This document shows positions 26,447 to 35,977 of a DNA stretch of 49,822 nt, in pieces. Under the pieces are notes generated by a model that was not told the origin of the DNA, ran no database searches, and saw nothing but the letters and a program-made list of their open reading frames with translations. This DNA comes from an uncultured Cytophagales bacterium (GTDB lineage: Bacteria > Bacteroidota > Bacteroidia > Cytophagales > Thermonemataceae), in assembly GCA_937911505.1 (NCBI GenBank), contig CALEMF010000024.1:1-49822 (forward strand). Direction: 5' to 3'. Each line of letters opens with the position of its first letter. The stretch's first letter is position 1. Position numbers and translations under genes: made by a program.

Positions 26447-27535
26447 ATGTCAGTAAACATTTCTATAAAAAATCGTTTTGCCTATCATCTTCTGTTTTGG
26501 GTTGTTTATATCTTCCTGAACGCTGCGGTAGACCTCGTGTACTACTCTATTTATTGGTACAATGTTTTTTTTACAGCTACCTCTTCACTTATTTCACTTG
26601 CTTTTATCTATTTTAACCTCTATTATTTAATTCCTCGGTTGCTCTTAAAAAAGCAATACCTCCCCTACTTCTTAGCCTTGTGTTTATTACTAATGGTTAA
26701 TGCAACCATTGTTTGGAGTTTTACAGCCGCTTTTGTCACTGACTATTTCGATAATTTCCAAGGGTTTATCATCATTGGCTCAGATGTTTTACTACTGGTG
26801 TCTACCACCACGGTAATCAAACTACTGCGAGCGTGGTATCAGAAGGAGCGCTATACCCGGGAGCTAGAAAAAAAGCACTTAGAAACCGAACTCAACTACC
26901 TCAAAGCACAGGTAAATCCTCATTTTCTCTTCAATACTTTAAATAATATTTACTTTTCAGTAGATCAACGCCCAGCAGTAGCCAAAGAAATGTTACTACA
27001 ACTTTCTGAAATGCTAAGTTACCAGTTGTACGATGTGAAAAACAAGCAAGTTTCGCTTGAGCAAGAGCTGGCTTATCTGAAACGCTACGTTCATCTAGAA
27101 GAGATTAGGCAAGAAGATATTGTCGATGTTACCCTTCATTTTTCTGAATTGACAGAAGCCCTTGTCATAAGCCCTATACTACTACTGCCTTTTGTTGAGA
27201 ATGCCTTTAAGCATGGAGATAAGACAAGCCCAAATGGTTATTGGATTACCATCAAAGCTACCTGTGAGGCGCATAAACTTTTCTTTACAGTAGAAAACAC
27301 CTATGAGCCTAAAGAGGAGCACCATCCTGTAAAATCAGGGATAGGGTTGGAGAATGTCAAGCGGCGTTTAGCGCTGTTGTATCCTCAAAAACACCAACTG
27401 ACCATTGAGACATTTACGCAAACATCTCCTACTACAGGTACACCAGTACACGTGTTTGCCATCCAGTTGACCATTGATTTAGCAAGGAAAGACCACCAAA
27501 AAGATGAAAAAAACATTGCGTTGCCTTATCGTTGA
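26447..27535 (+). CDS. LytS-type sensor histidine kinase
   Basis: The 362-residue protein has four membrane segments (residues about 10-135), a linker (RYTRELEKKHLETELNYLKAQ), His159 in NPHFLFNTLNN, LPFVENAFKHGD, and GIGLENVKRRLALLYP. The design is the same as the kinase at 18574, and the two kinase sequences are visibly related. Its last 32 bases overlap the regulator gene in another frame, an unusually long overlap that forces coupled evolution of both ends. It probably signals to the regulator at 27504. Confidence 0.92.
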   Translation: MSVNISIKNRFAYHLLFWVVYIFLNAAVDLVYYSIYWYNVFFTATSSLISLAFIYFNLYYLIPRLLLKKQYLPYFLALCLLLMVNATIVWSFTAAFVTDYFDNFQGFIIIGSDVLLLVSTTTVIKLLRAWYQKERYTRELEKKHLETELNYLKAQVNPHFLFNTLNNIYFSVDQRPAVAKEMLLQLSEMLSYQLYDVKNKQVSLEQELAYLKRYVHLEEIRQEDIVDVTLHFSELTEALVISPILLLPFVENAFKHGDKTSPNGYWITIKATCEAHKLFFTVENTYEPKEEHHPVKSGIGLENVKRRLALLYPQKHQLTIETFTQTSPTTGTPVHVFAIQLTIDLARKDHQKDEKNIALPYR

Positions 27536-28235
27536 TGATGAGCCAGTTGCTCGAAAAGGGATTGCTGCTTATGTAGAAGATACAGATTTTCTTATTTGCC
27601 AAGCAACTGCCAAAAATGCCTTAGAAGCAGACACACTTCTCAAAGAAGAAACAATCGACTTAATGTTTCTAGATATTCAAATGCCAAAGCTGACTGGGCT
27701 AGATTTCTTGCGTGGGCTCCGTCAATTACCAATGGTGATTCTTACAACAGCGTATCGGGAGTACGCGCTGGAAGGCTATGAGTTGGATGTAGTGGACTAT
27801 CTGGTAAAGCCCATTGCCTACCCTCGCTTTTTAAAAGCCTGCCAAAAGGCTTACGAAACCTATCTATTACACACGAGTGCTGCTAAGGAGCCGAACATGG
27901 AGGAAGCACCCAAGCACTTTTTCATCAAATCAGAAGGAAAGTATCTCAAAATCTCTTTCGATGATATCCTCTACCTAGAAAGCCTTAAAGACTACGTTTT
28001 TATACATACTGAACAGCAACGGCATATGGTATTGATTTCCCTTAGTAATGCTACTAAGGCACTTCCTGCCGATCGTTTTATTCGTGTGCATCGCTCTTTC
28101 ATAGTTGCGCTTTCGAAGATCACTAGTTTGGAAGGGAACGTCCTGAAAATTGACGAGAAAGAGATTCCTATTAGTAAGCATTTACGAGAAGAGGTGTTTA
28201 AAAAACTCATTGAGGGGCGACTTTGGAAGCGTTGA
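27504..28235 (+). CDS. LytTR-family response regulator
   Basis: The 243-residue protein has a receiver domain (DDEP at 11-14, Asp57 in LMFLDIQMPK, VILTTAYREYALEGYE, DYLVKPI) and a C-terminal LytTR DNA-binding domain (DDILYLESLKDYVFIHT, RFIRVHRSFIVALSKI, ISKHLREEV). The pattern is close to the regulator at 17855, suggesting that the two pairs come from duplication of one ancestor. The ATG lies inside the upstream kinase gene. It converges with the BCCT transporter gene, with about 58 bases between. Confidence 0.92.
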   Translation: MKKTLRCLIVDDEPVARKGIAAYVEDTDFLICQATAKNALEADTLLKEETIDLMFLDIQMPKLTGLDFLRGLRQLPMVILTTAYREYALEGYELDVVDYLVKPIAYPRFLKACQKAYETYLLHTSAAKEPNMEEAPKHFFIKSEGKYLKISFDDILYLESLKDYVFIHTEQQRHMVLISLSNATKALPADRFIRVHRSFIVALSKITSLEGNVLKIDEKEIPISKHLREEVFKKLIEGRLWKR

Positions 28236-28293
28236 CTTATTTACTGGAAGAAAAACACGAGACACTCTCCAAAAGACTGAGGTAGAACAGCTC

Positions 28294-29805
28294 CTACTCT
28301 GCTACCTCTTTTGTTTGATGAGGCTGCTTTTTCAAGAAATCTCTCAGAAAAAGTACCGTCATCAAAACCATAAACAGTGAGAAGGGCAAGGAAGTGATAA
28401 TGAGCAACTTCTGTAAGGCTATCAGCACATCGGTATCAGGACGAGCATTCCCTAAAATAAGGAGCGCTACCGCAAAAATCGCCACCGCTACTGACCAGAT
28501 GAGGCGATGCCGCCTACTGGGATAAGCCCGCCCACCATCGGTAAACATACTCAGCACAAACACTGCGGAGTCTACAGAAGTCACTAAAAAGCTTATCAGC
28601 AGAAAGATGGTGATACTATTGATCAGTCCTTGTAGAGGATAGTTTTGAAAAAATACAAAAATAGAAGAAAACACATCAGAGAAGGCTTCTGGGCTCGTAA
28701 GTCCATTGTCTATCAGTTGGAAAGCGGTATCTCCAAAAACAGAAAACCAAAAAAAAGTACCTAAAGAAGGAATAAGTAATACGCCGATTAGGATTTCTCG
28801 TAGGGTTCTTCCTCTTGAAATTCTAGCAATAAAAATACCCGTGAAAGGCGCCCAAGCCAACCAGAAAGCCCAGTAATAATATGTCCAGTCAGTGAGGAAG
28901 GCTTCTCCTGGATCAAACTTTCCGTAGGCCAAGCTCAAAGGGATAAAGTCTACCAAGTAATGGTAAAAAGCCTGAATAAAAGTTGAAAAAACTTTTGCTA
29001 AGTCAGTCTGAAAAAAGATAAAGAGGAATAGCAGCAACGTAACCAGTATGTTGATTTTAGAGATAATCCTAATCCCCTTATTAATACCACTCCAAACGGA
29101 TACAAACGCTAGCAAGGAAATGAGGAGTGTAAGTGCAATCGTTACTTCTATGCCTAGCGGCTGGTCGTACAAATGGGTGAGCCCTCCATTAATCTGTGTA
29201 GTACCTAGCCCAATAGCTCCCATGAGGCCAAAAACCGTTGTAATAACTGCCAATAAGTCAATGCTATAGATGGCCAACACTGAGGAGGTTTTATCTTCTA
29301 TGATGGTACTTACGAGGCTGGTTTTCTCCTTTACAAAAAGGTAATACCCTATTACAATCGCAAATAACCCATAGAAAGCCCAAGCAGTAAACCCCCACTG
29401 ATAAAATGTATATTCAAGTGCCATGACGTTAGGGGCTATACCTGTGGCCAGTGGTGGATGCAACTTCATATATACAGGCTCCTGCACCGCTCTCAGTAAA
29501 ATACCTGCGCCCATTCCCGCACTGTAAAGCATGGCAATCCACCCCCAAGTAGAGTGCTCTGGTTGGTCGGTGGGCTTACCTAGTTTTCTTTTTCCTAAAG
29601 GAGAGAGCGCAACGATAAGAATGAATAATACGCAAAAGAGACCTAGGTACAGGTAAAATGTACCAAACCAACGCCGCACCCATAGAGAAGCCCTTTCTAT
29701 TTGCTCATAAAAGGTAGAAGTGTCAAGAAAAACCAGCAATGAAAAAATGAGCAGAGAGGCAAGAGAGAGAACAAGTAAGGTGTTTTGTCGCCAGAAGGAT
29801 CGCAT
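28294..29805 (-). CDS. BCCT-family transporter (betaine/choline/carnitine type)
   Basis: The 503-residue protein is almost all membrane: about 12 segments. BCCT hallmarks are GMGAGILLRAVQEPVYM after the third or fourth segment and the Trp-rich block DWTYYYWAFWLAWAPFTGIFIARISRGRTLREI in pieces around residue 310-345. The family imports trimethylammonium compounds such as glycine betaine, driven by sodium or protons, often for osmotic protection. The glycine motif differs somewhat from the classical GIGIGLVFWGVAEP form, so the substrate may not be betaine. It has no C-terminal regulatory extension. It is followed upstream by an EI24 membrane protein gene on the same strand, about 105 bases away. 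Confidence 0.88.
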   Translation of the reverse strand: MRSFWRQNTLLVLSLASLLIFSLLVFLDTSTFYEQIERASLWVRRWFGTFYLYLGLFCVLFILIVALSPLGKRKLGKPTDQPEHSTWGWIAMLYSAGMGAGILLRAVQEPVYMKLHPPLATGIAPNVMALEYTFYQWGFTAWAFYGLFAIVIGYYLFVKEKTSLVSTIIEDKTSSVLAIYSIDLLAVITTVFGLMGAIGLGTTQINGGLTHLYDQPLGIEVTIALTLLISLLAFVSVWSGINKGIRIISKINILVTLLLFLFIFFQTDLAKVFSTFIQAFYHYLVDFIPLSLAYGKFDPGEAFLTDWTYYYWAFWLAWAPFTGIFIARISRGRTLREILIGVLLIPSLGTFFWFSVFGDTAFQLIDNGLTSPEAFSDVFSSIFVFFQNYPLQGLINSITIFLLISFLVTSVDSAVFVLSMFTDGGRAYPSRRHRLIWSVAVAIFAVALLILGNARPDTDVLIALQKLLIITSLPFSLFMVLMTVLFLRDFLKKQPHQTKEVAE

Positions 29806-29909
29806 CTAACAATATTAGGGAGTTTTTGTACAAAAAGAAAACAATTGCCGCTAAACTGTCAGATAGGATTAGTGTTATTGTATTATTCAAATATTTATTT
29901 ATACCTTAT

Positions 29910-30629
29910 CTAGGCAGGTTGCTTATGAGCCTTTTTCATGGTAATACTCGCCCCCACCAAGGCGAAAGAAGGCGCAAGTAATATACCTACAAGTGGAATA
30001 AACATCAAAACTGTGTATGCTAGCCCATTGCCTAAAGCCACCCCACGATGTTGCCTAATTACCTGCTCACTTTCCTTTACCGTGTATCCTAAGTACTCGT
30101 TGCGATAATCCATCATAGCTACGCCTACGAAGTAAGCGCTCACGATGAACATCAAAGGAGTGGTAATTACATTAATAACGGGCACTAGAGAAAGTAACAG
30201 CAGTACTATTATAGAAGCAAGCTCTGCCACAGTATTTCTTACGTTCACCATAATACCCCTTTTCGTCTCTGCCCAAAAGCCTTGCTCCTCTGTCTTTTTT
30301 CCGAATAGAATAGCATTGGTACGCGCTGCTAGCGCTGCTAAAATGGGCGCAGAGACGGTAAGTATAATGAATGTGTAAGACTTGTAAAATAGGAAAGCTA
30401 CCAACAATATAGCTACGATAATAATAAGCCACTCGAGCCAAGGAATATTGATGAGCCCAACGAGCCAGTCAGTTAAACTACTAGCTATATACCAGCCTAC
30501 TATACTCAACACCACCACTACTAAAAGGTTGAGCAGTAACGACTGCCATAAATACTTGCGAAGTTGATGTCGTTGTATAAATCCCCACGCTGCCCATACA
30601 TCAGAAAAAGCTGTGAATAGATTTGTCAT
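29910..30629 (-). CDS. EI24-domain membrane protein (CysZ-like)
   Basis: The 239-residue protein has an amphipathic start (FSDVWAAWGFIQRHQLRKYLWQSLLLN) and about four long hydrophobic segments. The EI24/CysZ signature is visible in the central part (APILAALAARTNAILFG) and in LASIIVLLLLSLVPVINVITTPLMFIVSAYFVGVAMMDY, followed by GNGLAYTVLMFIPLVGILLAPSFALVGAS. CysZ is a sulfate transporter in proteobacteria; the role in Bacteroidota is not established. Its start is 6 bases from the panC end, so it is likely co-transcribed with panC. Confidence 0.82.
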   Translation of the reverse strand: MTNLFTAFSDVWAAWGFIQRHQLRKYLWQSLLLNLLVVVVLSIVGWYIASSLTDWLVGLINIPWLEWLIIIVAILLVAFLFYKSYTFIILTVSAPILAALAARTNAILFGKKTEEQGFWAETKRGIMVNVRNTVAELASIIVLLLLSLVPVINVITTPLMFIVSAYFVGVAMMDYRNEYLGYTVKESEQVIRQHRGVALGNGLAYTVLMFIPLVGILLAPSFALVGASITMKKAHKQPA

Positions 30630-30635
30630 AAAAGT

Positions 30636-31478
30636 TTAATGCAATAAGAGGTTATCTATCAAACGGACATCTCCCAAAAAAGCTGCAATACAAAGTGCCG
30701 TAGGGGTATTGGGCTGATAAGTAGTGAGTGCCTCAAGCGTATGCCCATGTGCAATTTCGAAGTATTCTACTTTAGGGCCTTCTGCTTGCAGTAAAAATTC
30801 TTGTGTACGCCTTTTAACCTCTACGATAGCAGCTTTAGGAAGCCAATCAGCCGCGAGTTGAAGTGCTTCATAGAGCTTAGGTGCTTTGGCGCGCTGCGCA
30901 GGTGAAAGACGCCGATTACGCGATGACATTGCCAAACCATCGGCTTCTCTCACAATAGGATGACGTACCAATTGAATGGGAAAACTTAAACTTTTGATGA
31001 GTTGGTCTACAATGAGGTACTGTTGCAAATCCTTCTGACCAAAATAGGCCGTATCAGGCTGTACAATGTTGAAAAACTTTGCTACTACGGTAGCCATACC
31101 ACTAAAATGTCCTGCCCTGTACTGGCCTTCCATCACCTTATCTAAATGACCAAAGCTAAAAGCTACGAGAGAAGGCGTAGGGTACATCTCTATATTCGTA
31201 GGTGCAAAAAGTACATCACATTGTATGTACTTTAATTTTTCTGTATCGGCAGCTAACGTTCTTGGATAATGGGTTAAGTCCTCTTGGTTATCGAACTGGG
31301 TAGGGTTTACATAGATACTACATACTACCAAGTCATTCTCCTGTTTGGCTTGTTTTAGCAAGGCAAGATGCCCTTCATGAAGTGCGCCCATAGTGGGGAC
31401 AAAGCCAATTTTAGAGGTGTTCTCACGTTTTTTTTTTAGATATTGCTGTAAGGAGACAATGCTTTCAAAAATGAGCAT
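30636..31478 (-). CDS. panC: Pantoate--beta-alanine ligase
   Basis: The 280-residue protein is of normal length. It joins pantoate and beta-alanine with ATP to make pantothenate, the precursor of coenzyme A, in the cytosol. Family motifs are all present: FVPTMGALHEGHLAL with the HxxH nucleotide-binding site (His34, His37), YVNPTQFDNQEDL, FGQKDLQQ, and the AMSSRNRRLSP signature. It lies divergent from the starch-synthase-like gene; this panC/starch-synthase pairing is a common arrangement in Bacteroidota. The EI24 gene follows after 6 bases. Confidence 0.97.
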   Translation of the reverse strand: MLIFESIVSLQQYLKKKRENTSKIGFVPTMGALHEGHLALLKQAKQENDLVVCSIYVNPTQFDNQEDLTHYPRTLAADTEKLKYIQCDVLFAPTNIEMYPTPSLVAFSFGHLDKVMEGQYRAGHFSGMATVVAKFFNIVQPDTAYFGQKDLQQYLIVDQLIKSLSFPIQLVRHPIVREADGLAMSSRNRRLSPAQRAKAPKLYEALQLAADWLPKAAIVEVKRRTQEFLLQAEGPKVEYFEIAHGHTLEALTTYQPNTPTALCIAAFLGDVRLIDNLLLH

Positions 31479-31536
31479 AGGATGGGCATATTAGTCAATA
31501 TAGACGCAATAATAAGACAATTTCAGAGAAAAAAAA

Positions 31537-31566
31537 TTGAAATACCACTTTTTTTTCGTAATTTTG
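31537..31566 (+). promoter_or_regulatory. Bacteroidota-type promoter for the starch-synthase-like gene
   Basis: TTG (31537-31539), 19 bases, then TAATTTTG (31559-31566) fit the -33/-7 consensus well. The ATG follows 44 bases after the -7 element. Confidence 0.75.
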
Positions 31567-31610
31567 CACAGCTTTTAATTAGTTCTTTATAAATTTAAAA
31601 TTTCATTCTT

Positions 31611-32423
31611 ATGCAAAAACTTCGTATCCTCTACGTAGCGAGTGAAGTGAATCCCTTCCTACAAACCTCTAAGGTAGCCGATTTTGTTAGAAAACTTCCA
31701 CAAGCTATGCAAGAGAGGGGCATGGAAATTCGGATTCTAGTACCCCGCTTTGGCATTATCAACGAGAGGAAAAATCGCCTGCACGAAGTAGTGAGATTAT
31801 CTGGAATCAATATTCCCGTTGGAGATGAAGAAAAGCCATTGGTTATTAAAGTTGCCTCAATTCCTAATGCAAAGTTACAAGTATACTTCATCGACAATGA
31901 AGACTATTTTCAAAGAAAATCTGTTTTCTTGGATAAGGAAAATAACTTTTATGACGACAACGATGAGCGCGCTATCTTCTTCTGTAAAGGAGTGCTCGAA
32001 ACCGTTAAAAAACTAGGCTGGGCGCCAGATATCGTACATTGTAATGACTGGATTACTAGTTTAATTCCTATGTACTTAAAAACAACTTACAAGAAAGATC
32101 CCACCTTCCAAAAAACAAAATCCATTTTTAGTGTGTATAATAACTTTTATTCTTATAAATTTGGAGCTGATTTGATCAGCAAGGTGAAGATGATTGATAT
32201 TGAGGATGAAATGCTTTCTCACCTTCAGTCAGCCGATATGGAGGGTTTCATTAGAACAGGTATGGAATATGCTGATGCAGTCATTCGTAGTGAAAACGAG
32301 TACAGCGAGAAACTGATGCAGTTATTCGCTCATTTCGACGATGAAAAGGTTTTCCAACTAGCCGTTGAGAACGATAACATCTCGGAATCATATTACAACC
32401 TATATAATGAGTTACTTGACTAA
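31611..32423 (+). CDS. Glycogen/starch synthase-like protein, N-terminal GT5 domain only
   Basis: The 270-residue protein matches the first domain of glycogen synthases: RILYVASEVNPFLQTSKVADFVRKLPQAMQERG near the start, with the KVAD lysine, then PDIVHCNDWITSLIPMYL. Full glycogen synthases are about 480 residues; this short form, lacking the second nucleotide-binding half, is common in Bacteroidota next to panC. Whether it makes polymer is doubtful. It is followed by, and overlaps, the DUF4270 gene, and then glmS. Confidence 0.85.
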   Translation: MQKLRILYVASEVNPFLQTSKVADFVRKLPQAMQERGMEIRILVPRFGIINERKNRLHEVVRLSGINIPVGDEEKPLVIKVASIPNAKLQVYFIDNEDYFQRKSVFLDKENNFYDDNDERAIFFCKGVLETVKKLGWAPDIVHCNDWITSLIPMYLKTTYKKDPTFQKTKSIFSVYNNFYSYKFGADLISKVKMIDIEDEMLSHLQSADMEGFIRTGMEYADAVIRSENEYSEKLMQLFAHFDDEKVFQLAVENDNISESYYNLYNELLD

Positions 32424-33852
32424 ACTTTCTTTCCAGCGTTTATCATTCTTACTTAGTGTTATTGTATTCATCGCTTGTGAAGATCCTAGCGATATAGGTC
32501 TTGGACTGCAACCCCAAAATGTACTTGGGGTTGCTTTTACTGATACAGTAACGGTAACTACTTCTACCGTTTTGGTAGACAGTGTGAATACCACCAACTC
32601 TATATTGCTAATAGCAGGTCAATACAACGATGCACAGCTAGGTCTAGTAACGGCGAGTAGCTTCTTTACCTTGACCCCCGATACCATCAACTTAGGTAGC
32701 AACCCACAGTTTTCTCGCTTGGAGCTTAATTTAGCTTATCGGTACTCTTACGGAGATACCACACAGCCACAAACCATTCAGGTGCACAAGCTTACCAATG
32801 CTTTTAATCAAGGAAATACTTACTATAGTTTTAGTGAATTGCCCTTTGACCCAACCCCAGTGGGTAGCCGTACATTTAGTGCCAAAGATATTGTTGACAA
32901 TAGGCTCATAATTCCATTGGAAGACTCCTTTAGAGATGAAATAGCCAACTTAATTACTAGTACCGATTCGCTTACCCAAGAGCAACTCGATGATGTGGTA
33001 AGTGGGCTTGTGTTAGTGCCTCAAGGAGGAGCGGCTATTGTTGGTTTTGATGCTAACCCGATAGATTCTCGCCGTATTAATACGGCTTCTGCCTTAAATC
33101 TATTTTATGAAAATGACGGCGAGGAGGAAAGCTATAATATATATGTACGAAATCCCACAGTTAGTGAGGTAGTTAATGGTCGGCGTGCCGCCACGCGTTT
33201 CAATCGAGTTACTAGTGACCGAAGTGGTACTGCCCTAGCCGATTTGGATGAAAGCTACGAAGAGATTGATGCGACCGCCACTAATAACCTTACTTATATT
33301 CAAGGATTACTTGGTATTAAAACCAAAATCACCTTTCCCTACCTTAGTGAGTTTGCCAAATTAGGAACCATCGCCATCAATAGAGCTGACCTAGTAGTCA
33401 CACCTTTTCCTCCTATTGCCGAAGACTTCACCCCACGCCCTTTTTCACTTGAGTTTTGGCAGCTCGATAGAAACGAACGTCCTCAACGAATAATACTAAC
33501 GCAGACAGTTCCTGGCCAAGCAGCTGATGACCCCTTACAAACCATCAGTGATACAGTCATTATACGTGTACAACAAGAAGGACTCAATCCTCTTGGGTTC
33601 CAAAATGAATTACTGACTACTTTTGATCCAACTCCCAGCGCTTACACCGCCAATTTTACTTCGTACATACAATTTATACTTAATAACGATAATCCCGATT
33701 ACGAGGGTGTTAACAGATTAGAAAACAACGGACTCTTGATTTCTCCCAATTTGAATTCGATTCGCGCCAACAGAGTAGTTATTGGAGGAGCACAGAATCC
33801 TACCAATCCATTGAAATTACGATTATTTTATACACTTGTTGAATCTAGATAA
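32407..33852 (+). CDS. DUF4270 family lipoprotein
   Basis: The start is set at ATG 32407 (MSYLTKLSFQRLSFLLS), inside the end of the previous gene by 17 bases; a start at 32365 would put extra residues before the signal. Lipobox is VFIAC (Cys about 24), followed by EDPSDIGLGLQP, the typical opening of DUF4270 proteins. The mature part of about 455 residues continues with IAGQYNDAQLGLVTASSFF, FSRLELNLAYRYSYGDTTQPQTIQV, LVLVPQG, NRVTSDRSGTALADL, and LRLFYTLVESR at the end. The position between the starch-synthase-like gene and glmS is a conserved Bacteroidota arrangement. Function is unknown. Confidence 0.88.
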   Translation: MSYLTKLSFQRLSFLLSVIVFIACEDPSDIGLGLQPQNVLGVAFTDTVTVTTSTVLVDSVNTTNSILLIAGQYNDAQLGLVTASSFFTLTPDTINLGSNPQFSRLELNLAYRYSYGDTTQPQTIQVHKLTNAFNQGNTYYSFSELPFDPTPVGSRTFSAKDIVDNRLIIPLEDSFRDEIANLITSTDSLTQEQLDDVVSGLVLVPQGGAAIVGFDANPIDSRRINTASALNLFYENDGEEESYNIYVRNPTVSEVVNGRRAATRFNRVTSDRSGTALADLDESYEEIDATATNNLTYIQGLLGIKTKITFPYLSEFAKLGTIAINRADLVVTPFPPIAEDFTPRPFSLEFWQLDRNERPQRIILTQTVPGQAADDPLQTISDTVIIRVQQEGLNPLGFQNELLTTFDPTPSAYTANFTSYIQFILNNDNPDYEGVNRLENNGLLISPNLNSIRANRVVIGGAQNPTNPLKLRLFYTLVESR

Positions 33853-33899
33853 GTAGATTTTTCGTTAGTGGTTATGTTTTTACTTTTTAATACTTATTT

Positions 33900-35747
33900 A
33901 TGTGTGGGATTGTAGCTTATGTGGGGTATCGTGAAGCTTACCCTATTATTGTTAAAGGTCTAAAAAGATTAGAATACCGTGGTTATGATAGTGCTGGAAT
34001 CGCGCTACTTAACGGAGGGCTCAACGTCTATAAAAAAAAGGGGAAAGTACAAGAGTTAGAAAATATACTCCAAAACGAAGCCCATCTATACCAGAGTAAA
34101 ATCGGTATTGGACATACACGCTGGGCCACCCACGGCGAACCCAACGATGACAATGCCCACCCCCATTATTCCGCCAATAAACGTATGGCTATCATTCATA
34201 ATGGGATTATTGAAAATTATGATGCTTTAAAGCAAGACCTGATCAATAAAGGCCATGAGTTTGAAAGCGATACAGACTCTGAAGTATTAATTCACTTTAT
34301 AGAAGATATTCAAGAAAATGAGCAGTGCTCTCTGGAAGAAGCAGTGCGTCTTGCGCTTACCAAAGTGGTAGGGGCCTACGCCATTGTGATCATTTCTAAA
34401 GAGAATGATAATCAATTAATTGCTGCACGAAAAGGAAGCCCACTGGTTATTGGTGTGGGGCAAGATCAAAAAGAATATTTTCTGGCCTCAGACGCTACCC
34501 CTATTATTGAATACACCAATGAAGTGGTTTATCTCAATGATTACGAGATTGCGGTGATCCGTAATAATGAACTCAGTATTCGTACCATCGAAGATATCCC
34601 GATGACACCCTATATCCATACCTTAGAGATGGAGCTAGAGGCGATCGAGAAGGGTGGGTATCCCCACTTTATGTTGAAGGAAATCTTTGAACAGCCTCGC
34701 TCTATTTACGATAGCATGCGTGGCCGTATCAATGCCTCTACTGGTAACTTAGTATTGGGTGGACTTATAGAACATAAAAATCGTTTCTTATCAGCAGATC
34801 GTATCTTGATCGTTGCCTGTGGTACTTCTTGGCACGCAGGTCTAGTAGCAGAGTACCTATTTGAAGAGTTTGCGCGCATCCCTGTTGAAGTAGAGTATGC
34901 TTCTGAGTTTCGCTACCGTAATCCTATTATCAAAGAGAATGATGTAGTCATTGCCATTTCTCAATCAGGTGAAACGGCAGATACATTGGCTGCCATAGAA
35001 TTAGCTAAATCGAAAGGTGCTTTTATTTTTGGAGTCTGTAATGTAGTAGGCGCTTCTATTCCTAGAGCAACCGATGCAGGAGCTTACACCCACGCAGGCC
35101 CTGAGATTGGGGTAGCCAGTACCAAGGCTTTTACCGCTCAGGTAACGGTACTAGCAATGATTGCTTTGTTACTAGGAAGACAAAATGGTAACATTAAAGA
35201 GTCACGCTACCATCAGTTATTGGTAGAGTTAGAGAACATTACTGAACAAGTAGAAACAACACTGAAGACTGACAAACAGATCAAGTACATTGCTGATATC
35301 TTCAAAGAAGCGCGGAACTTCCTTTACTTAGGCCGTGGGTACAACTTTCCTGTGGCACTAGAAGGTGCTTTAAAACTCAAAGAAATTTCTTATATCCATG
35401 CAGAAGGCTATCCAGCCGCTGAAATGAAGCACGGTCCTATTGCCTTGATAGACGAGGAAATGCCCGTTGTGTTTATTGCCACCCAAGATAGCTCTTATGA
35501 AAAAGTCATCTCTAATATTCAGGAAGTAAAAGCTAGAAAAGGGCGTATCATTGCCATCGTAAATGAAGGAGACGAAGAGGTACGTAAACTAGCGGATTTC
35601 ATTATTGAAATTCCTAAAACCAACGAAGCGCTCACTCCCCTACTATCGGTAGTTCCTTTACAGCTCTTGGCTTACCACATTGCTGTCATGCGTGGCTGTA
35701 ATGTAGACCAACCTAGAAACCTGGCCAAGTCTGTTACGGTAGAGTAG
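33900..35747 (+). CDS. glmS: Glutamine--fructose-6-phosphate aminotransferase (isomerizing)
   Basis: The 615-residue protein has normal length. It makes glucosamine-6-phosphate from fructose-6-phosphate and glutamine, the first step towards UDP-GlcNAc for the cell wall. The N-terminal Ntn glutaminase starts MCGIVAYVG with Cys2 as nucleophile; GHTRWATHGEPNDDNAHPH is the glutamine-site block. Two sugar-isomerase (SIS) domains follow (about 285-430 and 455-605), with ACGTSWHAG, ISQSGETADTLAA and LGRGYNFPVALEGALKLKEISY in parts. It ends PRNLAKSVTVE, the conserved C-terminus. A broken copy of its last 100 codons lies about 490 bases downstream. Confidence 0.98.
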   Translation: MCGIVAYVGYREAYPIIVKGLKRLEYRGYDSAGIALLNGGLNVYKKKGKVQELENILQNEAHLYQSKIGIGHTRWATHGEPNDDNAHPHYSANKRMAIIHNGIIENYDALKQDLINKGHEFESDTDSEVLIHFIEDIQENEQCSLEEAVRLALTKVVGAYAIVIISKENDNQLIAARKGSPLVIGVGQDQKEYFLASDATPIIEYTNEVVYLNDYEIAVIRNNELSIRTIEDIPMTPYIHTLEMELEAIEKGGYPHFMLKEIFEQPRSIYDSMRGRINASTGNLVLGGLIEHKNRFLSADRILIVACGTSWHAGLVAEYLFEEFARIPVEVEYASEFRYRNPIIKENDVVIAISQSGETADTLAAIELAKSKGAFIFGVCNVVGASIPRATDAGAYTHAGPEIGVASTKAFTAQVTVLAMIALLLGRQNGNIKESRYHQLLVELENITEQVETTLKTDKQIKYIADIFKEARNFLYLGRGYNFPVALEGALKLKEISYIHAEGYPAAEMKHGPIALIDEEMPVVFIATQDSSYEKVISNIQEVKARKGRIIAIVNEGDEEVRKLADFIIEIPKTNEALTPLLSVVPLQLLAYHIAVMRGCNVDQPRNLAKSVTVE

Positions 35748-35844
35748 CCGACCCATTCCTTGATAAAATACTAACTTTTTGAGCTAGCAGACACTTCCTT
35801 GTTGTACTGTAAGGTAAATAGTCAATTCACTTACCTTTATAAGT

Positions 35845-35976
35845 ATGGGAGAAAATACAAAAAGTAAGAAAGCAAAGGATAACATCAGTCAAAGCGAAAC
35901 AAAGAAAACTAACCCTAAAAGTCTTTGGGTACAAGGAGATACTAACATAAAAAAAGAGAAGAGGAGAAAGCAATAA
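35845..35976 (+). pseudogene. 43-codon remnant of the start of the 833-residue protein gene
   Basis: The frame reads MGENTKSKKAKDNIS and later NPKSLWVQGDTNIK, then KKEKRRKQ and a TAA. It lines up with MGDRKKSKSTKDRSS and GHGNLFVKSKFD of the intact gene at 36324. It breaks off where the glmS copy begins. It may still be translated as a lysine-rich peptide, but a function is unlikely. The spacer in front of it matches that in front of the intact gene. Confidence 0.65.
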
Positions 35977-35977
35977 T

